This document shows, piece by piece, positions 9,116 through 16,864 of a DNA stretch of 41,865 nucleotides. The stretch is from Clostridia bacterium (lineage in GTDB: Bacteria > Bacillota > Clostridia > Oscillospirales > Ruminococcaceae). The first letter of the stretch is position 1. Each line of letters starts with the position of its first letter. A program made the translations under genes and the position numbers. The DNA is taken from the NCBI GenBank assembly GCA_009929695.1, contig RZZW01000029.1:1-41865 (forward strand). Direction: 5' to 3'. The notes under the pieces are model-generated. The model ran no database searches. It saw only the letters and a list, made by a program, of their open reading frames with translations, and had not been told where the DNA came from.

Positions 9116-9963
9116 TTCGCGTCGTCCCCCTTCGCCAAAAATAAAATTATTTCTTCGAGCGTGGTGTGCTCCGCCTTAAACGCCTTTGAACCAGCCGATT
9201 TTTGCACAAGCACCTCAACGCCGTAATCGCTTTTTTTCACGCCCTTGACGGCTCTTTGCGGCACGGCCTCAAATTCGGCTTTTGTCAGCTTCAAAATCGC
9301 ATATTCGTTCAGCAAAACGTCCTTTTCCTCGCAGAAAAGCAGCCTGCCCTTGTGGATAAACGCAATGTAATCGCAGATTTTTTCGAGGTCGCTTACTATG
9401 TGGGACGAAAGCAGGATTGAGTGCGTTTCGTCGCGCGTGAAATCGTTAAAAATGTCGAGAATTTCGTCGCGTATCATCGGGTCAAGCCCGCTCGTCGCCT
9501 CGTCTAAAATAAGAAGCTTCGGCGCGTGCGACAGCGCGACGGCAATCGCGAGCTTCATCGTCATCCCGCGTGAAAAATCTTTAAACTGTTTATCAGTCGG
9601 CAGATTAAAAAGCTTTATAAGCGCGTCGTACTGCTCGGCGTTCCAGTTTTTATATGTGTTTTTCATCACTGCGCCGACGTTTTTGGCGGTGAGCACCTCG
9701 GGGTAATATGCCTCGTCGAGCACTACGCCGATGTCCTCCTTGACGCTTTTAAACTGTGGGCTTTTGTTGTCTGTGCCGAGCACCGTCACCGTGCCGCTGT
9801 CGCGCTCGATGGCGTCCATAATAAGCTTAATTGTGGTGCTTTTGCCCGCGCCGTTTTCGCCGACAAGCCCGATTATGCTGCCCTGCGGAAGCGAAAAGGT
9901 GATGTCCTTAAGCTCAAAGTCCTTGTAGCTTTTGCAAAGTGAATTGATTTCGATAGCGTTCAT
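9112..9963 (-). CDS. ABC transporter ATP-binding protein
   Basis: 283-aa nucleotide-binding subunit. Walker A GENGAGKST at 35-43, ABC signature FSRGM at 130-134 (S-R-G-M instead of the classic LSGGQ, common in this subfamily), Walker B LLILDEAT from 150, and the H-loop (LLSSHI). The family is the CcmA/YtrB/BcrA-like exporter group. It overlaps both neighbours by 4 nt (ATGA), so regulator, ATPase and permease form a tight three-gene operon driven from the autoregulated promoter at 10380-10408. Confidence 0.93.
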   Translation of the reverse strand: MNAIEINSLCKSYKDFELKDITFSLPQGSIIGLVGENGAGKSTTIKLIMDAIERDSGTVTVLGTDNKSPQFKSVKEDIGVVLDEAYYPEVLTAKNVGAVMKNTYKNWNAEQYDALIKLFNLPTDKQFKDFSRGMTMKLAIAVALSHAPKLLILDEATSGLDPMIRDEILDIFNDFTRDETHSILLSSHIVSDLEKICDYIAFIHKGRLLFCEEKDVLLNEYAILKLTKAEFEAVPQRAVKGVKKSDYGVEVLVQKSAGSKAFKAEHTTLEEIILFLAKGDDAK

Positions 9964-10343
9964 CGCTCGTTCCCCTCCTGCTGCATTATGCGCAGCATTT
10001 CAATGATGTCCTCGTCAGACAGCCTGCACGCAGGCGCGAGCGACATTATCTCGCGCATGTGCTGCTCAATTTGCCTAAGCTGTCCCTCGCGCATTATTTC
10101 GGTGTTTTTTTGCGCAACATAACAGCCCTTTGCGCTGACGGTGTAAATAAAGCCGTCATGCTCAAGCTCGTCATACGCGCGTTTCGTTGTGATTACGCTA
10201 ATGCGCAAATCTTTGGCGAGCGCGCGGATAGACGGCAGCGCATCGCCCTCGTTAAGCTCGCCCGAGATTATGCGGTTTTTTATCTGTGTGTAAATTTGCT
10301 CGTAAATTGGTTTGTCACTGGCATTGCTGATTATTATTTCCAC
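9960..10343 (-). CDS. GntR family (YtrA subfamily) transcriptional regulator
   Basis: A short (~127 aa) GntR protein: an N-terminal winged helix (PIYEQIYTQIKNRIISGEL, then LPSIRALAKDL) and only a short C-terminal helical tail, the hallmark of the YtrA subfamily. I place the start at GTG 10343 because ggaggt lies 6 nt upstream; an ATG at 10388 is open but sits inside the promoter. YtrA-type regulators usually repress their own operon with a linked ABC transporter, which is the arrangement here, and the promoter carries a matching repeated GTATAC operator. Confidence 0.93.
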   Translation of the reverse strand: MEIIISNASDKPIYEQIYTQIKNRIISGELNEGDALPSIRALAKDLRISVITTKRAYDELEHDGFIYTVSAKGCYVAQKNTEIMREGQLRQIEQHMREIMSLAPACRLSDEDIIEMLRIMQQEGNER

Positions 10344-10370
10344 CAAAGCACCTCCAAACTGTTCATTAAC

Positions 10371-10408
10371 AGTATACACAGTATACACATAAAAAATTCC
10401 TCTGTCAA
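10371..10408 (-). promoter_or_regulatory. autoregulated promoter and operator of the GntR-ABC operon
   Basis: On the minus strand TTGACA (10408-10403), a 17-nt spacer and TATACT (10385-10380) make a near-consensus vegetative promoter. The -10 and the likely start site are covered by a tandem repeat of tGTATACt (agtatacacagtatacac, 10371-10388 on the plus strand), each half itself palindromic. A YtrA-type dimer bound here would block RNA polymerase. Sequence elements seen; binding is inference. Confidence 0.8.
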
Positions 10409-10501
10409 GAGGCAGAGGATAAAATTATTTGTGCAAATTTTTCGTGATAATGGTATCTTTCCTTGTTTTAATAACAAAACGCGGGTACAATAAATATATA
10501 T

Positions 10502-10673
10502 GGTTATCTCTTTAAGTAATCTTAAATACCTTGTACCTACACAACAATCACCGATTGTAGGGGGCGGCGTCCTCGACGCCCCGTAAGGTGAGCGCAAAGC
10601 AAAGTTAGCGGGGCGTCGAGACGCCGTCCCCTACAAATGCTCCTTATTGCAAGCTTATTAAAAGGATAACCGC
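10502..10673. repeat. ~172-bp element with GGTTATC ends, copy 1
   Basis: Ends are imperfect inverted repeats (ggttatctctttaagtaa at the left, the complement of ttaaaaggataaccgc at the right). Inside are two opposed GTAGGGG palindromes: gggggcggcgtcctcgacgccccg and cggggcgtcgagacgccgtcccc. A homologous copy with the same ends and interior lies at 38163-38334. It occupies most of the gap before the C11 peptidase gene; the rest of the gap holds the GntR promoter. Confidence 0.75.
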
Positions 10674-10704
10674 TTAAATATATTAAACTAAGGGGGGGTG
10701 CTTT

Positions 10705-11949
10705 ATGTTTAATGATGAGCACGGCACGCATAAACGCGTGATTAAACGCCGATATATTGCGTTTTTTTGCGCTGCGGCGATGCTTTTTAGCACACTTTTG
10801 AGCACCTCGGAGCTATTTTCTCGCTCGCAGTTTGCAGCGATGTCAACGACGTTTGGCAAAAATGATGATGTCACCGTGATGATATACATGTGCGCGTCTG
10901 ACCTTGAGAGCGAGGACGGCTCGGCGACGGACGACATTCTTGAAATGCTGTCGGCGGACATTCCGTCGAACGTGCGCGTTGTGATACAAACAGGTGGCAC
11001 GCTTAAATGGCGCAGATTTAAAATATCGTCCGAGCACTCGCAAAGATATGTTATAGCAGATAATCAGCTTGTGCTCGTCGACGACACGCTGCCGCAGCTC
11101 GACATGACAGCGCCTGAAACGCTTGAGGATTTTGTGTCTTGGAGCTCTAAAAGTTACCCCGCAAAGCGCAATATACTGCTGTTTTGGGGGCATGGCGGCG
11201 GAGCTGTGGAGGGGTACGGCTACGACGAATTTCAGGAATATTCCGCGTCACTTACGCTTGACGAAATGCGCGGCGCGATTTTGAGCACAGGCGTATTTTT
11301 TGATTTTATCGGCTTCGACACCTGCCTTATGGGCGGGCTTGAAACAGCGTACGCTCTTCGCATAAGCGCAAATTATCTTCTTGCGAGCGAGGATTTTGAG
11401 AGCGGCTACGGCTGGGACTACAAGCGCTGGCTTGAGACGCTAGGCAAGGACACCTCTGTCGACACCGTTGCTTTGACGAGGATACTCGCGGAGGATTTTC
11501 TTATAGAATCGCAGAAAAACGATGCGGCGGCGGTGCTTGCGCTTGTCGATTTATATGAGGCTGAAAATCTTTATGAGGCTTGGAAGAATTTTGCCTACAC
11601 CGCGCCGCGCGCGTCGCTTATTCCGCGCATCACGCACGCAACGTCCACCGCGCGCTACCCTCTTGGCGACACAATGGCATCGTGCGGGATAACAGACTTG
11701 CTTGAAGCGGCAAAAAAAGCAAACACCTCGCAGGCAAACAAGCCTATTGAAGCCGCCGAGAGCGCGATAATTTTCCGCTCGGCAAGTGCCGAGAATGCCG
11801 ACATGTGCGGGCTTTCCGTCACACTGCCGTTTCTCACCGCCGATTTTTACCCGCGCATGAAATCAATATATCTAAACTGCGGCATCGACGCAGAATACGT
11901 CAGCTGGCTCGCGGGCTTTTCACCGCACCATATCAAGTCAGCCGCATAA
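10705..11949 (+). CDS. clostripain-related (C11 family) cysteine peptidase
   Basis: 414 aa. A basic N-terminus (KRRYI) and a hydrophobic helix at residues 17-33 suggest a signal anchor or export signal. The peptidase fold begins near VTVMIYMCASDLE. The His/Cys dyad is visible: H163 in ILLFWGHGGG and C207 in IGFDTCLMGG, spaced as in clostripain and gingipain-like C11 enzymes. C11 peptidases cleave after Arg or Lys and often mature by self-cleavage. The start follows a strong aaggggggg tract. It stands alone between a repeat element and a convergent small gene, so the target is unknown. Family firm, specificity inferred. Confidence 0.9.
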   Translation: MFNDEHGTHKRVIKRRYIAFFCAAAMLFSTLLSTSELFSRSQFAAMSTTFGKNDDVTVMIYMCASDLESEDGSATDDILEMLSADIPSNVRVVIQTGGTLKWRRFKISSEHSQRYVIADNQLVLVDDTLPQLDMTAPETLEDFVSWSSKSYPAKRNILLFWGHGGGAVEGYGYDEFQEYSASLTLDEMRGAILSTGVFFDFIGFDTCLMGGLETAYALRISANYLLASEDFESGYGWDYKRWLETLGKDTSVDTVALTRILAEDFLIESQKNDAAAVLALVDLYEAENLYEAWKNFAYTAPRASLIPRITHATSTARYPLGDTMASCGITDLLEAAKKANTSQANKPIEAAESAIIFRSASAENADMCGLSVTLPFLTADFYPRMKSIYLNCGIDAEYVSWLAGFSPHHIKSAA

Positions 11950-11953
11950 TGCT

Positions 11954-12202
11954 CTACGCCGCGCGAAGCGGTTCTTCGCGGCTAGAGATATGAAGGCGGA
12001 GGGCTTTGCGTTTGCGGGCAAGCTCGCGGCGCTCTTCAAATGTATATAGGTTAAATGCCGCGTAAAAGGATATTGGCGAAACCGCGAGCGCGCCAATCAA
12101 CGAGCAGGCGCCGCCCGCGAACGCCGCAAGCGCCAAAACGCCCATGCCCACAAAGGCGGCGACGAGTGTATATACAAAAAAGCTTTCTGCGTTGTATTTC
12201 AT
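11954..12202 (-). CDS. small two-helix membrane protein
   Basis: 82 aa with two hydrophobic helices (about 9-29 and 32-50) and a highly charged C-terminal tail (EERRELARKRKALRL), predicted to be cytoplasmic. No family recognised. The ATG start is supported by aggagg 8 nt upstream. Its promoter (TTGACA, 17 nt, TAGAAT) holds an ACAAC-N5-GTTGT dyad exactly in the spacer, and it is divergent from the XRE-S24 repressor gene, so it is probably the main target of that repressor. It ends 4 nt from the convergent peptidase stop. Confidence 0.75.
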   Translation of the reverse strand: MKYNAESFFVYTLVAAFVGMGVLALAAFAGGACSLIGALAVSPISFYAAFNLYTFEERRELARKRKALRLHISSREEPLRAA

Positions 12203-12241
12203 GATTATGTCCTCCTGTTGACGTCCGGTTGTCTTGTTTAC

Positions 12242-12270
12242 ATTCTATAACAACTATTGGTTGTTGTCAA
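12242..12270 (-). promoter_or_regulatory. promoter of the small membrane gene with embedded operator
   Basis: Minus strand: TTGACA (12270-12265), 17-nt spacer, TAGAAT (12247-12242). The spacer contains the dyad ACAAC TATTG GTTGT (12250-12264). Further half-sites are ACAAC at 12281-12285 and GTTGT at 12323-12327, the latter reaching into the -10 of the opposing promoter. This layout suggests one regulator controls both directions. Confidence 0.75.
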
Positions 12271-12303
12271 GCATATTTTTACAACTTTTTTCAAAAAAAT
12301 CCC

Positions 12304-12332
12304 TTTACATTTACATCGAAACGTTGTATGAT
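12304..12332 (+). promoter_or_regulatory. promoter of the XRE-S24 repressor
   Basis: TTTACA (12304-12309), a 17-nt spacer and TATGAT (12327-12332) give a good vegetative promoter about 32 nt before the GTG start. A GTTGT half-site ends at the first base of the -10, consistent with autoregulation. Confidence 0.75.
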
Positions 12333-12363
12333 TAAAGCATGATAAAGCAAAGGGGGCATACGC

Positions 12364-12987
12364 GTGTTTTCACAGCGGATAAAAGAGATACGCAAGCTGC
12401 GCGGGATGACGCAATCGGCGTTGGCATCTTCGCTTGGCGTGACGCAGCAGGCGGTCGGAAAATGGGAAAAGGGTGCGAGCGCGCCTGACCCGCAGACTGT
12501 GGCGGCACTGTCGGAAAAGCTCGGCGTGAGCGCGGACTATCTGCTCGGCTGCGACGAAGCGCCAAAAGCTGCCATAAATCGGCAAACCGCCTTTCACGTG
12601 CCACAGGAGCACATGATACCAGTCATCGGCACTGTGCGGGCGGGCTACGGCGCGCTTGCGTTTACCGAGGATTACGGCTACGAGCCAGCCAATGTGAAGG
12701 ACCCTGACAGCTACTTTTACCTTATAGTAAAGGGAGACAGCATGGAGCCGCGCATAAGCGACGGAGACTACGCGCTTGTGCACCGTCAACCGACGCTTGA
12801 AAATGGCGATTTGGGCGTTGTTGTATTCGGCGAGGGCGAGGGAACGCTTAAAAAGTATGTAGAGCGCGGAAATTCCGTTGTTTTACAGCCTTTTAACGCC
12901 GCCTACAAGCAGCAGATAATCGCGGGTGAGGACTTGCAAAACCTTTACATCGCGGGCAAGGTTGTCGAGACAAAGGCTAAATGGTAG
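12364..12987 (+). CDS. XRE-S24 repressor (CI/LexA-like, self-cleaving)
   Basis: 207 aa. Residues 4-60 are a Cro/CI-type helix-turn-helix (MTQSALASSLGVTQQAVGKW). The C-terminal S24 domain keeps the self-cleavage apparatus: an Ala-Gly scissile pair at 93-94 (VRAGYG), nucleophile S126 (KGDSMEPR) and general base K163 (TLKKYV). Such proteins are cut after RecA-ssDNA or another signal and so release their targets. GTG start with aaaggggg upstream. No prophage genes surround it; its neighbours are a divergent small membrane gene with a strong operator and, downstream, the radical-SAM/TIGR03915 pair. Domain calls firm; inducer and regulon inferred. Confidence 0.92.
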   Translation: MFSQRIKEIRKLRGMTQSALASSLGVTQQAVGKWEKGASAPDPQTVAALSEKLGVSADYLLGCDEAPKAAINRQTAFHVPQEHMIPVIGTVRAGYGALAFTEDYGYEPANVKDPDSYFYLIVKGDSMEPRISDGDYALVHRQPTLENGDLGVVVFGEGEGTLKKYVERGNSVVLQPFNAAYKQQIIAGEDLQNLYIAGKVVETKAKW

Positions 12988-13150
12988 GGCTTTTTTGCTG
13001 CCGTGAGCCTATAATATCAAATGTTGTGTCCTATAAAACGGACTTTTAAATAAATAGTACGTCTGCGCGCGGCTTATTTTTAAACTGCGCCGCGAGCAGG
13101 CTTTCTTTTTTGCACTCTTTTTGTGCAGTGCCACAGGAGGGCGGCGCTTT

Positions 13151-14473
13151 ATGGAGGTTTTGGAAAAGCTTACAATACTTGCAGACAGCGCCAAATATGA
13201 CGTGGCGTGCACCTCAAGCGGCGTTGACCGCGAGGGCGACGCTACAGGCCTCGGCAGCACCGTTGCCGCGGGCATTTGCCACACCTTTTCAGCGGACGGG
13301 CGCTGTGTTTCGCTTTTAAAGGTACTGCTTAGCAACTGCTGTGTGTACGACTGCAAATACTGCGTGAACCGCGTGACAAACGACGTGCCTCGCGCCACCT
13401 TTACACCGCGCGAGCTTGCCGAGCTGACGATTGGCTTTTACCGCCGAAACTACATCGAGGGGCTTTTTCTGTCGAGCGCCGTCGTCAGAAACCCCGACTA
13501 CACGATGGAACAGATGATAAAGGTGCTTGAGCTTTTGCGCGGCGAGTATCATTTTCGCGGGTATATCCACGCGAAAACAATCCCCGGCGCAGACCCCATG
13601 CTCGTCTCGCGCATAGGCATGCTTGCGGACAGACTGAGCATAAACATTGAGCTTCCGAGCGAAAAAAGCCTAAATACACTTGCGCCGAACAAGACAAAGC
13701 AGGCAATTCTTGCGCCGATGGCACAGGTGCGCCGCACGGCTTTGCAGGCGAAGGCGGAGCTTGCGACGTACAGCCATGCGCCGAAGTTCGTCCCCGCGGG
13801 GCAGAGCACGCAGATGATAATAGGCGCGTCGCCGGAGAGCGACTACCACATATTGATGCTCACCGAGGGGCTTTACCATAAATATAGTTTAAAGCGCGTT
13901 TTCTTTTCGGCGTACATTCCTGTCGCCGAAAACCCGCTGCTGCCCGCGCTTGACACAGCTCCGCCGCTTTTGCGCGAGCACAGACTGTATCAAGCGGACT
14001 GGCTTTTGCGATTTTACAAGTTTTCGGCGTCCGAAATTCTCGACAAAGAAAACTGCAATTTCAACCCGTTTCTTGACCCAAAGTGCAACTGGGCGGTGCA
14101 TAATTTGCACCTATTCCCTGTCGATATAAATTATTGCAGCTACGAAATGCTGCTGCGCGTGCCGGGCATCGGCGTAAAAAGTGCCATGCGCATACGCGTC
14201 GCGCGGCGAAACGGCACGCTTGACATGGGTGATTTAAGGCGAATTGGCGTTGTGCTAAAGCGCGCGCAATATTTTATTGTGTGCAGGGGCTTTAAGCCGA
14301 TGAGCGCGGGGCGCGAGCAGACCGTCAGCGCGCTTATTGACCCCGCGGCGTTTTCGTTTGGGACGCGTCAGCTTTCAATGTTTGACACGCCTGTGCTAAG
14401 TGTAGTGAAGGGCGGCGCGGCGATACCTGAGATAAAAGAGGAGGCTGTCCGATGTCTGGCACGGCAGATATGA
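13151..14473 (+). CDS. radical SAM protein, putative DNA modification/repair (TIGR03916 type)
   Basis: 440 aa from the ATG at 13151, chosen because aggagg lies 10 nt upstream; a TTG at 13121 is less likely. The radical SAM cluster motif C-VYD-C-KY-C is at residues 64-71. A C-terminal helix-hairpin-helix (LLRVPGIGVKSAMRI) points to DNA binding. This is the family annotated as 'putative DNA modification/repair radical SAM protein', nearly always followed by a TIGR03915 partner, as here with a 22-nt overlap. It resembles spore photoproduct lyase in logic but lacks that family's sequence. Substrate unknown. Family assignment from memory of the motif set and pairing; confident. Confidence 0.9.
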   Translation: MEVLEKLTILADSAKYDVACTSSGVDREGDATGLGSTVAAGICHTFSADGRCVSLLKVLLSNCCVYDCKYCVNRVTNDVPRATFTPRELAELTIGFYRRNYIEGLFLSSAVVRNPDYTMEQMIKVLELLRGEYHFRGYIHAKTIPGADPMLVSRIGMLADRLSINIELPSEKSLNTLAPNKTKQAILAPMAQVRRTALQAKAELATYSHAPKFVPAGQSTQMIIGASPESDYHILMLTEGLYHKYSLKRVFFSAYIPVAENPLLPALDTAPPLLREHRLYQADWLLRFYKFSASEILDKENCNFNPFLDPKCNWAVHNLHLFPVDINYCSYEMLLRVPGIGVKSAMRIRVARRNGTLDMGDLRRIGVVLKRAQYFIVCRGFKPMSAGREQTVSALIDPAAFSFGTRQLSMFDTPVLSVVKGGAAIPEIKEEAVRCLARQI

Positions 14474-15303
14474 TTTACCTTTATGACGCGAGCTTCGAGG
14501 GCTTTTTGACGTGCGTTTACGACTGTGTTTACAACCGTGAAATGCCCGTTGACATAATATGCGCAGATGACGCGCAGCCGTCGATGTTTCTTCAAAAAAA
14601 CATTGAAACTGATAACGAAAAAGCTGCGCGGGTGTATGAGTCTATTCCGCGCAAGATTTGCGGCGAGGCGGCGGAGCTTGTGCGGGCTGTGTTTTTATCG
14701 TGCGCGGCGCAGAAGGAAATGCTCATTTTGCGCTTTTTGCTGCTTGGGTATAGGCGCGGTGCACAGGCGATGTATTTGCTGTCAAACCCAGATGTAGCGC
14801 CGATGTACTCCGCCGAGCGTCACCTTAAAAACGAGGTGCATCTGCTGCTTGGGTTTGTGCGGTTTTCAGATTACGGCGAGGTGCTTGCGGCTGTTATTCA
14901 CCCGAAAAATTTTGTGCTGCCTTATATGCAAACGCATTTTGTGAAGCGCTTCATGTGCGAAAATTTTATCATTTATGATGAAGTACACAAGGCGGCGCTT
15001 GTGTACTATAACGCGCACAGCGAGATAATTTCGCTCGATGCGCTCACCTTGCCGCCGTTGCTTGAGGACGAGAAGGAATACCGTGCGATGTGGGCGGCGT
15101 TTTATAAGACAATTGCCATCACCGCGCGTGAAAACCCGCGCTGCCGCATGACGCACTGCCCGAAGCGCTATTGGCAGGACATGCTTGAAGTGCGCCCTGA
15201 GCTTGATAAAACGCCCAAGCTCGATGACGGCAATAACGTTATCTCGGCAAAAACAGGCTACGAGCTTTCGCTACTTGCTATGGAAAACACGGCGAAACTG
15301 TGA
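14452..15303 (+). CDS. TIGR03915 family putative DNA metabolism protein
   Basis: 283 aa beginning MSGTADMIYLYDASFEGFL; the core 'YxYDxSFEGFLxxVYxxY' opening is diagnostic of the TIGR03915/DUF4130 family. No catalytic motif can be pointed to; the C-terminal region includes HCPKRYWQDMLEVRPE. The start overlaps the radical SAM gene by 22 nt and has agaggagg upstream, so the two products are made together and probably act as a complex on DNA. An internal ATG at 14470 would also fit the family start. Biochemical role undescribed as far as I know. Confidence 0.88.
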   Translation: MSGTADMIYLYDASFEGFLTCVYDCVYNREMPVDIICADDAQPSMFLQKNIETDNEKAARVYESIPRKICGEAAELVRAVFLSCAAQKEMLILRFLLLGYRRGAQAMYLLSNPDVAPMYSAERHLKNEVHLLLGFVRFSDYGEVLAAVIHPKNFVLPYMQTHFVKRFMCENFIIYDEVHKAALVYYNAHSEIISLDALTLPPLLEDEKEYRAMWAAFYKTIAITARENPRCRMTHCPKRYWQDMLEVRPELDKTPKLDDGNNVISAKTGYELSLLAMENTAKL

Positions 15304-15385
15304 TATACTCAAATAAAAAGCTGATGTGTTCTCCGTAGAGCGCGACGACTTGGCGCGCAGTTTACCTACAGTTTGCGCGAAGCTT

Positions 15386-15414
15386 GCGGCGTGCCGAGGT
15401 CGGCACGCCCTACG
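15386..15414. repeat. GTAGGGCGTGCC-type palindrome
   Basis: ggcgtgccgaggtcggcacgccctac: perfect stem around aggt, ending in the shared CCCTAC edge. Related cores with the GTGCCGAGGTCGGCAC stem recur at 41252-41337. It lies in the gap between the TIGR03915 gene and the flavoprotein; a further gtagagcgcg-like half lies just upstream. Confidence 0.6.
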
Positions 15415-15437
15415 AGATAAAGATTGGAGTGTTTACA

Positions 15438-16061
15438 ATGAAGGTTTTGCTTTTAAACGGCAGCCCGCGGGCGAACGGCTGCACGTATACGGCGCTTTAC
15501 GAGGTGGCGAAAACGCTTAAAGAATGCGGCGTTGACGCGGAGATAATGAACATCGGCACTCGCGCTGTGCACGGCTGCACCGGATGTGGAAAATGCGCAG
15601 AAACTCACCGCTGTGTTTTCGACGACGACTGTGTGAACCAAGTAATCGACACGCTTGACGGCTGCGACGGCTTTATTGTCGGCTCGCCTGTGTATTATGC
15701 GTCGCCAAACGGCGCTGTGCTGGCTGTTCTTGACAGAGTTTTCTACGCGGGCGGGCGATACCTTGCCTATAAGCCCGGCGCGTCGGTATGTTCGGCACGC
15801 AGAGCAGGCACGACGGCGACGCTTGACGCGCTGAATAAATATTTTACAATAAATAACATGCCGCTTGTCTCGTCGCAGTACTGGAACATGGTGCACGGAC
15901 AGTCCCCCGCCGACGTGGCGCAGGATTTAGAGGGCTTGCAGGTGATGCGAAATCTTGCGCGAAACATGGCGTGGCTGCTTAAAAGCATTGACGCAGGCAA
16001 AGCCGCGGGCATTGAGATGCCAAAATCTGAACCGAGAGCAAGAACTAATTTCATTCGGTGA
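15438..16061 (+). CDS. NADPH-dependent FMN reductase / iron-sulfur flavoprotein
   Basis: 207 aa from ATG 15438 (ggagtg upstream); the longer open frame has no support. The flavodoxin-like FMN loop is LLNGSPRANGCTYTAL at 5-20. A C-x2-C-x2-C motif (C47, C50, C53: HGCTGCGKCAE) plus C59 can hold an Fe-S cluster, as in clostridial iron-sulfur flavoproteins that reduce O2 or H2O2. The next FMN motif GSPVYYASPNG follows. Cytosolic. It is the first of three small plus-strand genes; the cyclophilin start lies 53 nt downstream. Confidence 0.88.
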   Translation: MKVLLLNGSPRANGCTYTALYEVAKTLKECGVDAEIMNIGTRAVHGCTGCGKCAETHRCVFDDDCVNQVIDTLDGCDGFIVGSPVYYASPNGAVLAVLDRVFYAGGRYLAYKPGASVCSARRAGTTATLDALNKYFTINNMPLVSSQYWNMVHGQSPADVAQDLEGLQVMRNLARNMAWLLKSIDAGKAAGIEMPKSEPRARTNFIR

Positions 16062-16114
16062 GGAAATGTGGTACAATATATAAAAATGCGCAATGCGCAA
16101 AAGGGAGAAATAAA

Positions 16115-16591
16115 ATGGTACGTATAACGATGGACAACGACAAGGTAATTGATATTGAGCTTGACGCGCAGGCGGCGCCGATTACGGTGGAGAATTTCGA
16201 GAAGCTTGTCAAGGACGGCTTTTATGACGGCTTGACCTTTCACCGCATAATTCCGGGCTTTATGATTCAGGGCGGCGACCCCGACGGCACAGGCATGGGC
16301 GGCCCCGGCTACGGCATAAAGGGCGAATTTGCGTCAAACGGCGTTAAAAACCCGATAAAGCATCTGCGCGGCGTAATCAGCATGGCGCGCAGCAGCATGC
16401 CGAACTCGGCGGGCAGCCAGTTTTTCATCATGCACGAGGACGCTCCGCATCTTGACGGCGGCTACGCGGCATTTGGTCATGTTGTAAACGGCATTGAGGT
16501 CGTTGACGAAATCGCGGCTGTCGCAACAGATATGCGCGATAAGCCAAAGACGCCTGTTGTTATGAAAAAGGTGGAAATAATAGAGGGCTAA
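16115..16591 (+). CDS. peptidylprolyl isomerase (cyclophilin type)
   Basis: 158 aa from ATG 16115 with gggag about 7 nt upstream. Catalytic and binding residues of cyclophilins are clear: the FHRIIPGFMIQGGDP block near residue 38, then GSQFFIMH. A short bacterial cytosolic form with no signal peptide, close to the E. coli PpiB size. The acylphosphatase GTG lies 4 nt after its stop, so the two are co-translated. Folding catalyst; no specific client can be inferred. Confidence 0.95.
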   Translation: MVRITMDNDKVIDIELDAQAAPITVENFEKLVKDGFYDGLTFHRIIPGFMIQGGDPDGTGMGGPGYGIKGEFASNGVKNPIKHLRGVISMARSSMPNSAGSQFFIMHEDAPHLDGGYAAFGHVVNGIEVVDEIAAVATDMRDKPKTPVVMKKVEIIEG

Positions 16592-16594
16592 ACC

Positions 16595-16864
16595 GTGAAA
16601 ATACGCAAAAAGCTTGTTTTTTACGGAGAGGTGCAGGGCGTGGGGTTTCGGTATCGCGCATATTACATTGCGCAGAGCCTTGACCTTGCGGGCTGGGTGT
16701 ACAACCGCTGGGACGGAAACGTCGAGATGGAGGTTGAGGGCGAGCAAACGGCGATAACCTCGCTGATTGCCCGACTTAAAACCGCGCCCTTTTTGCGCAT
16801 CGACCGCGTTGAGCAGGAGGAAATTCCTGTGAAAAACGAGAGCGGGTTTAGAGTGATGGATTAG
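16595..16864 (+). CDS. acylphosphatase
   Basis: 89 aa, normal length. It hydrolyses acyl phosphates such as acetyl or carbamoyl phosphate. The catalytic Arg is in GEVQGVGFRYR and the catalytic Asn in AGWVYNRWDGNVE, both in the expected order. GTG start with agaggg upstream, 4 nt after the cyclophilin stop. Its 3' end overlaps by 17 nt the open frame of a small gene on the opposite strand, and a hairpin terminator follows at 16894-16938. Confidence 0.93.
   Translation: MKIRKKLVFYGEVQGVGFRYRAYYIAQSLDLAGWVYNRWDGNVEMEVEGEQTAITSLIARLKTAPFLRIDRVEQEEIPVKNESGFRVMD

Noticed and set aside
10059..10493. 144-aa plus-strand frame over the GntR gene
   Set aside because: Antisense shadow of a clear GntR regulator and its promoter; no ribosome binding site or recognisable family.
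12364..15303. Prophage remnant around the XRE-S24 repressor
   Set aside because: No integrase, Cro-like partner, structural or lysis gene nearby; neighbours are chromosomal-type genes.
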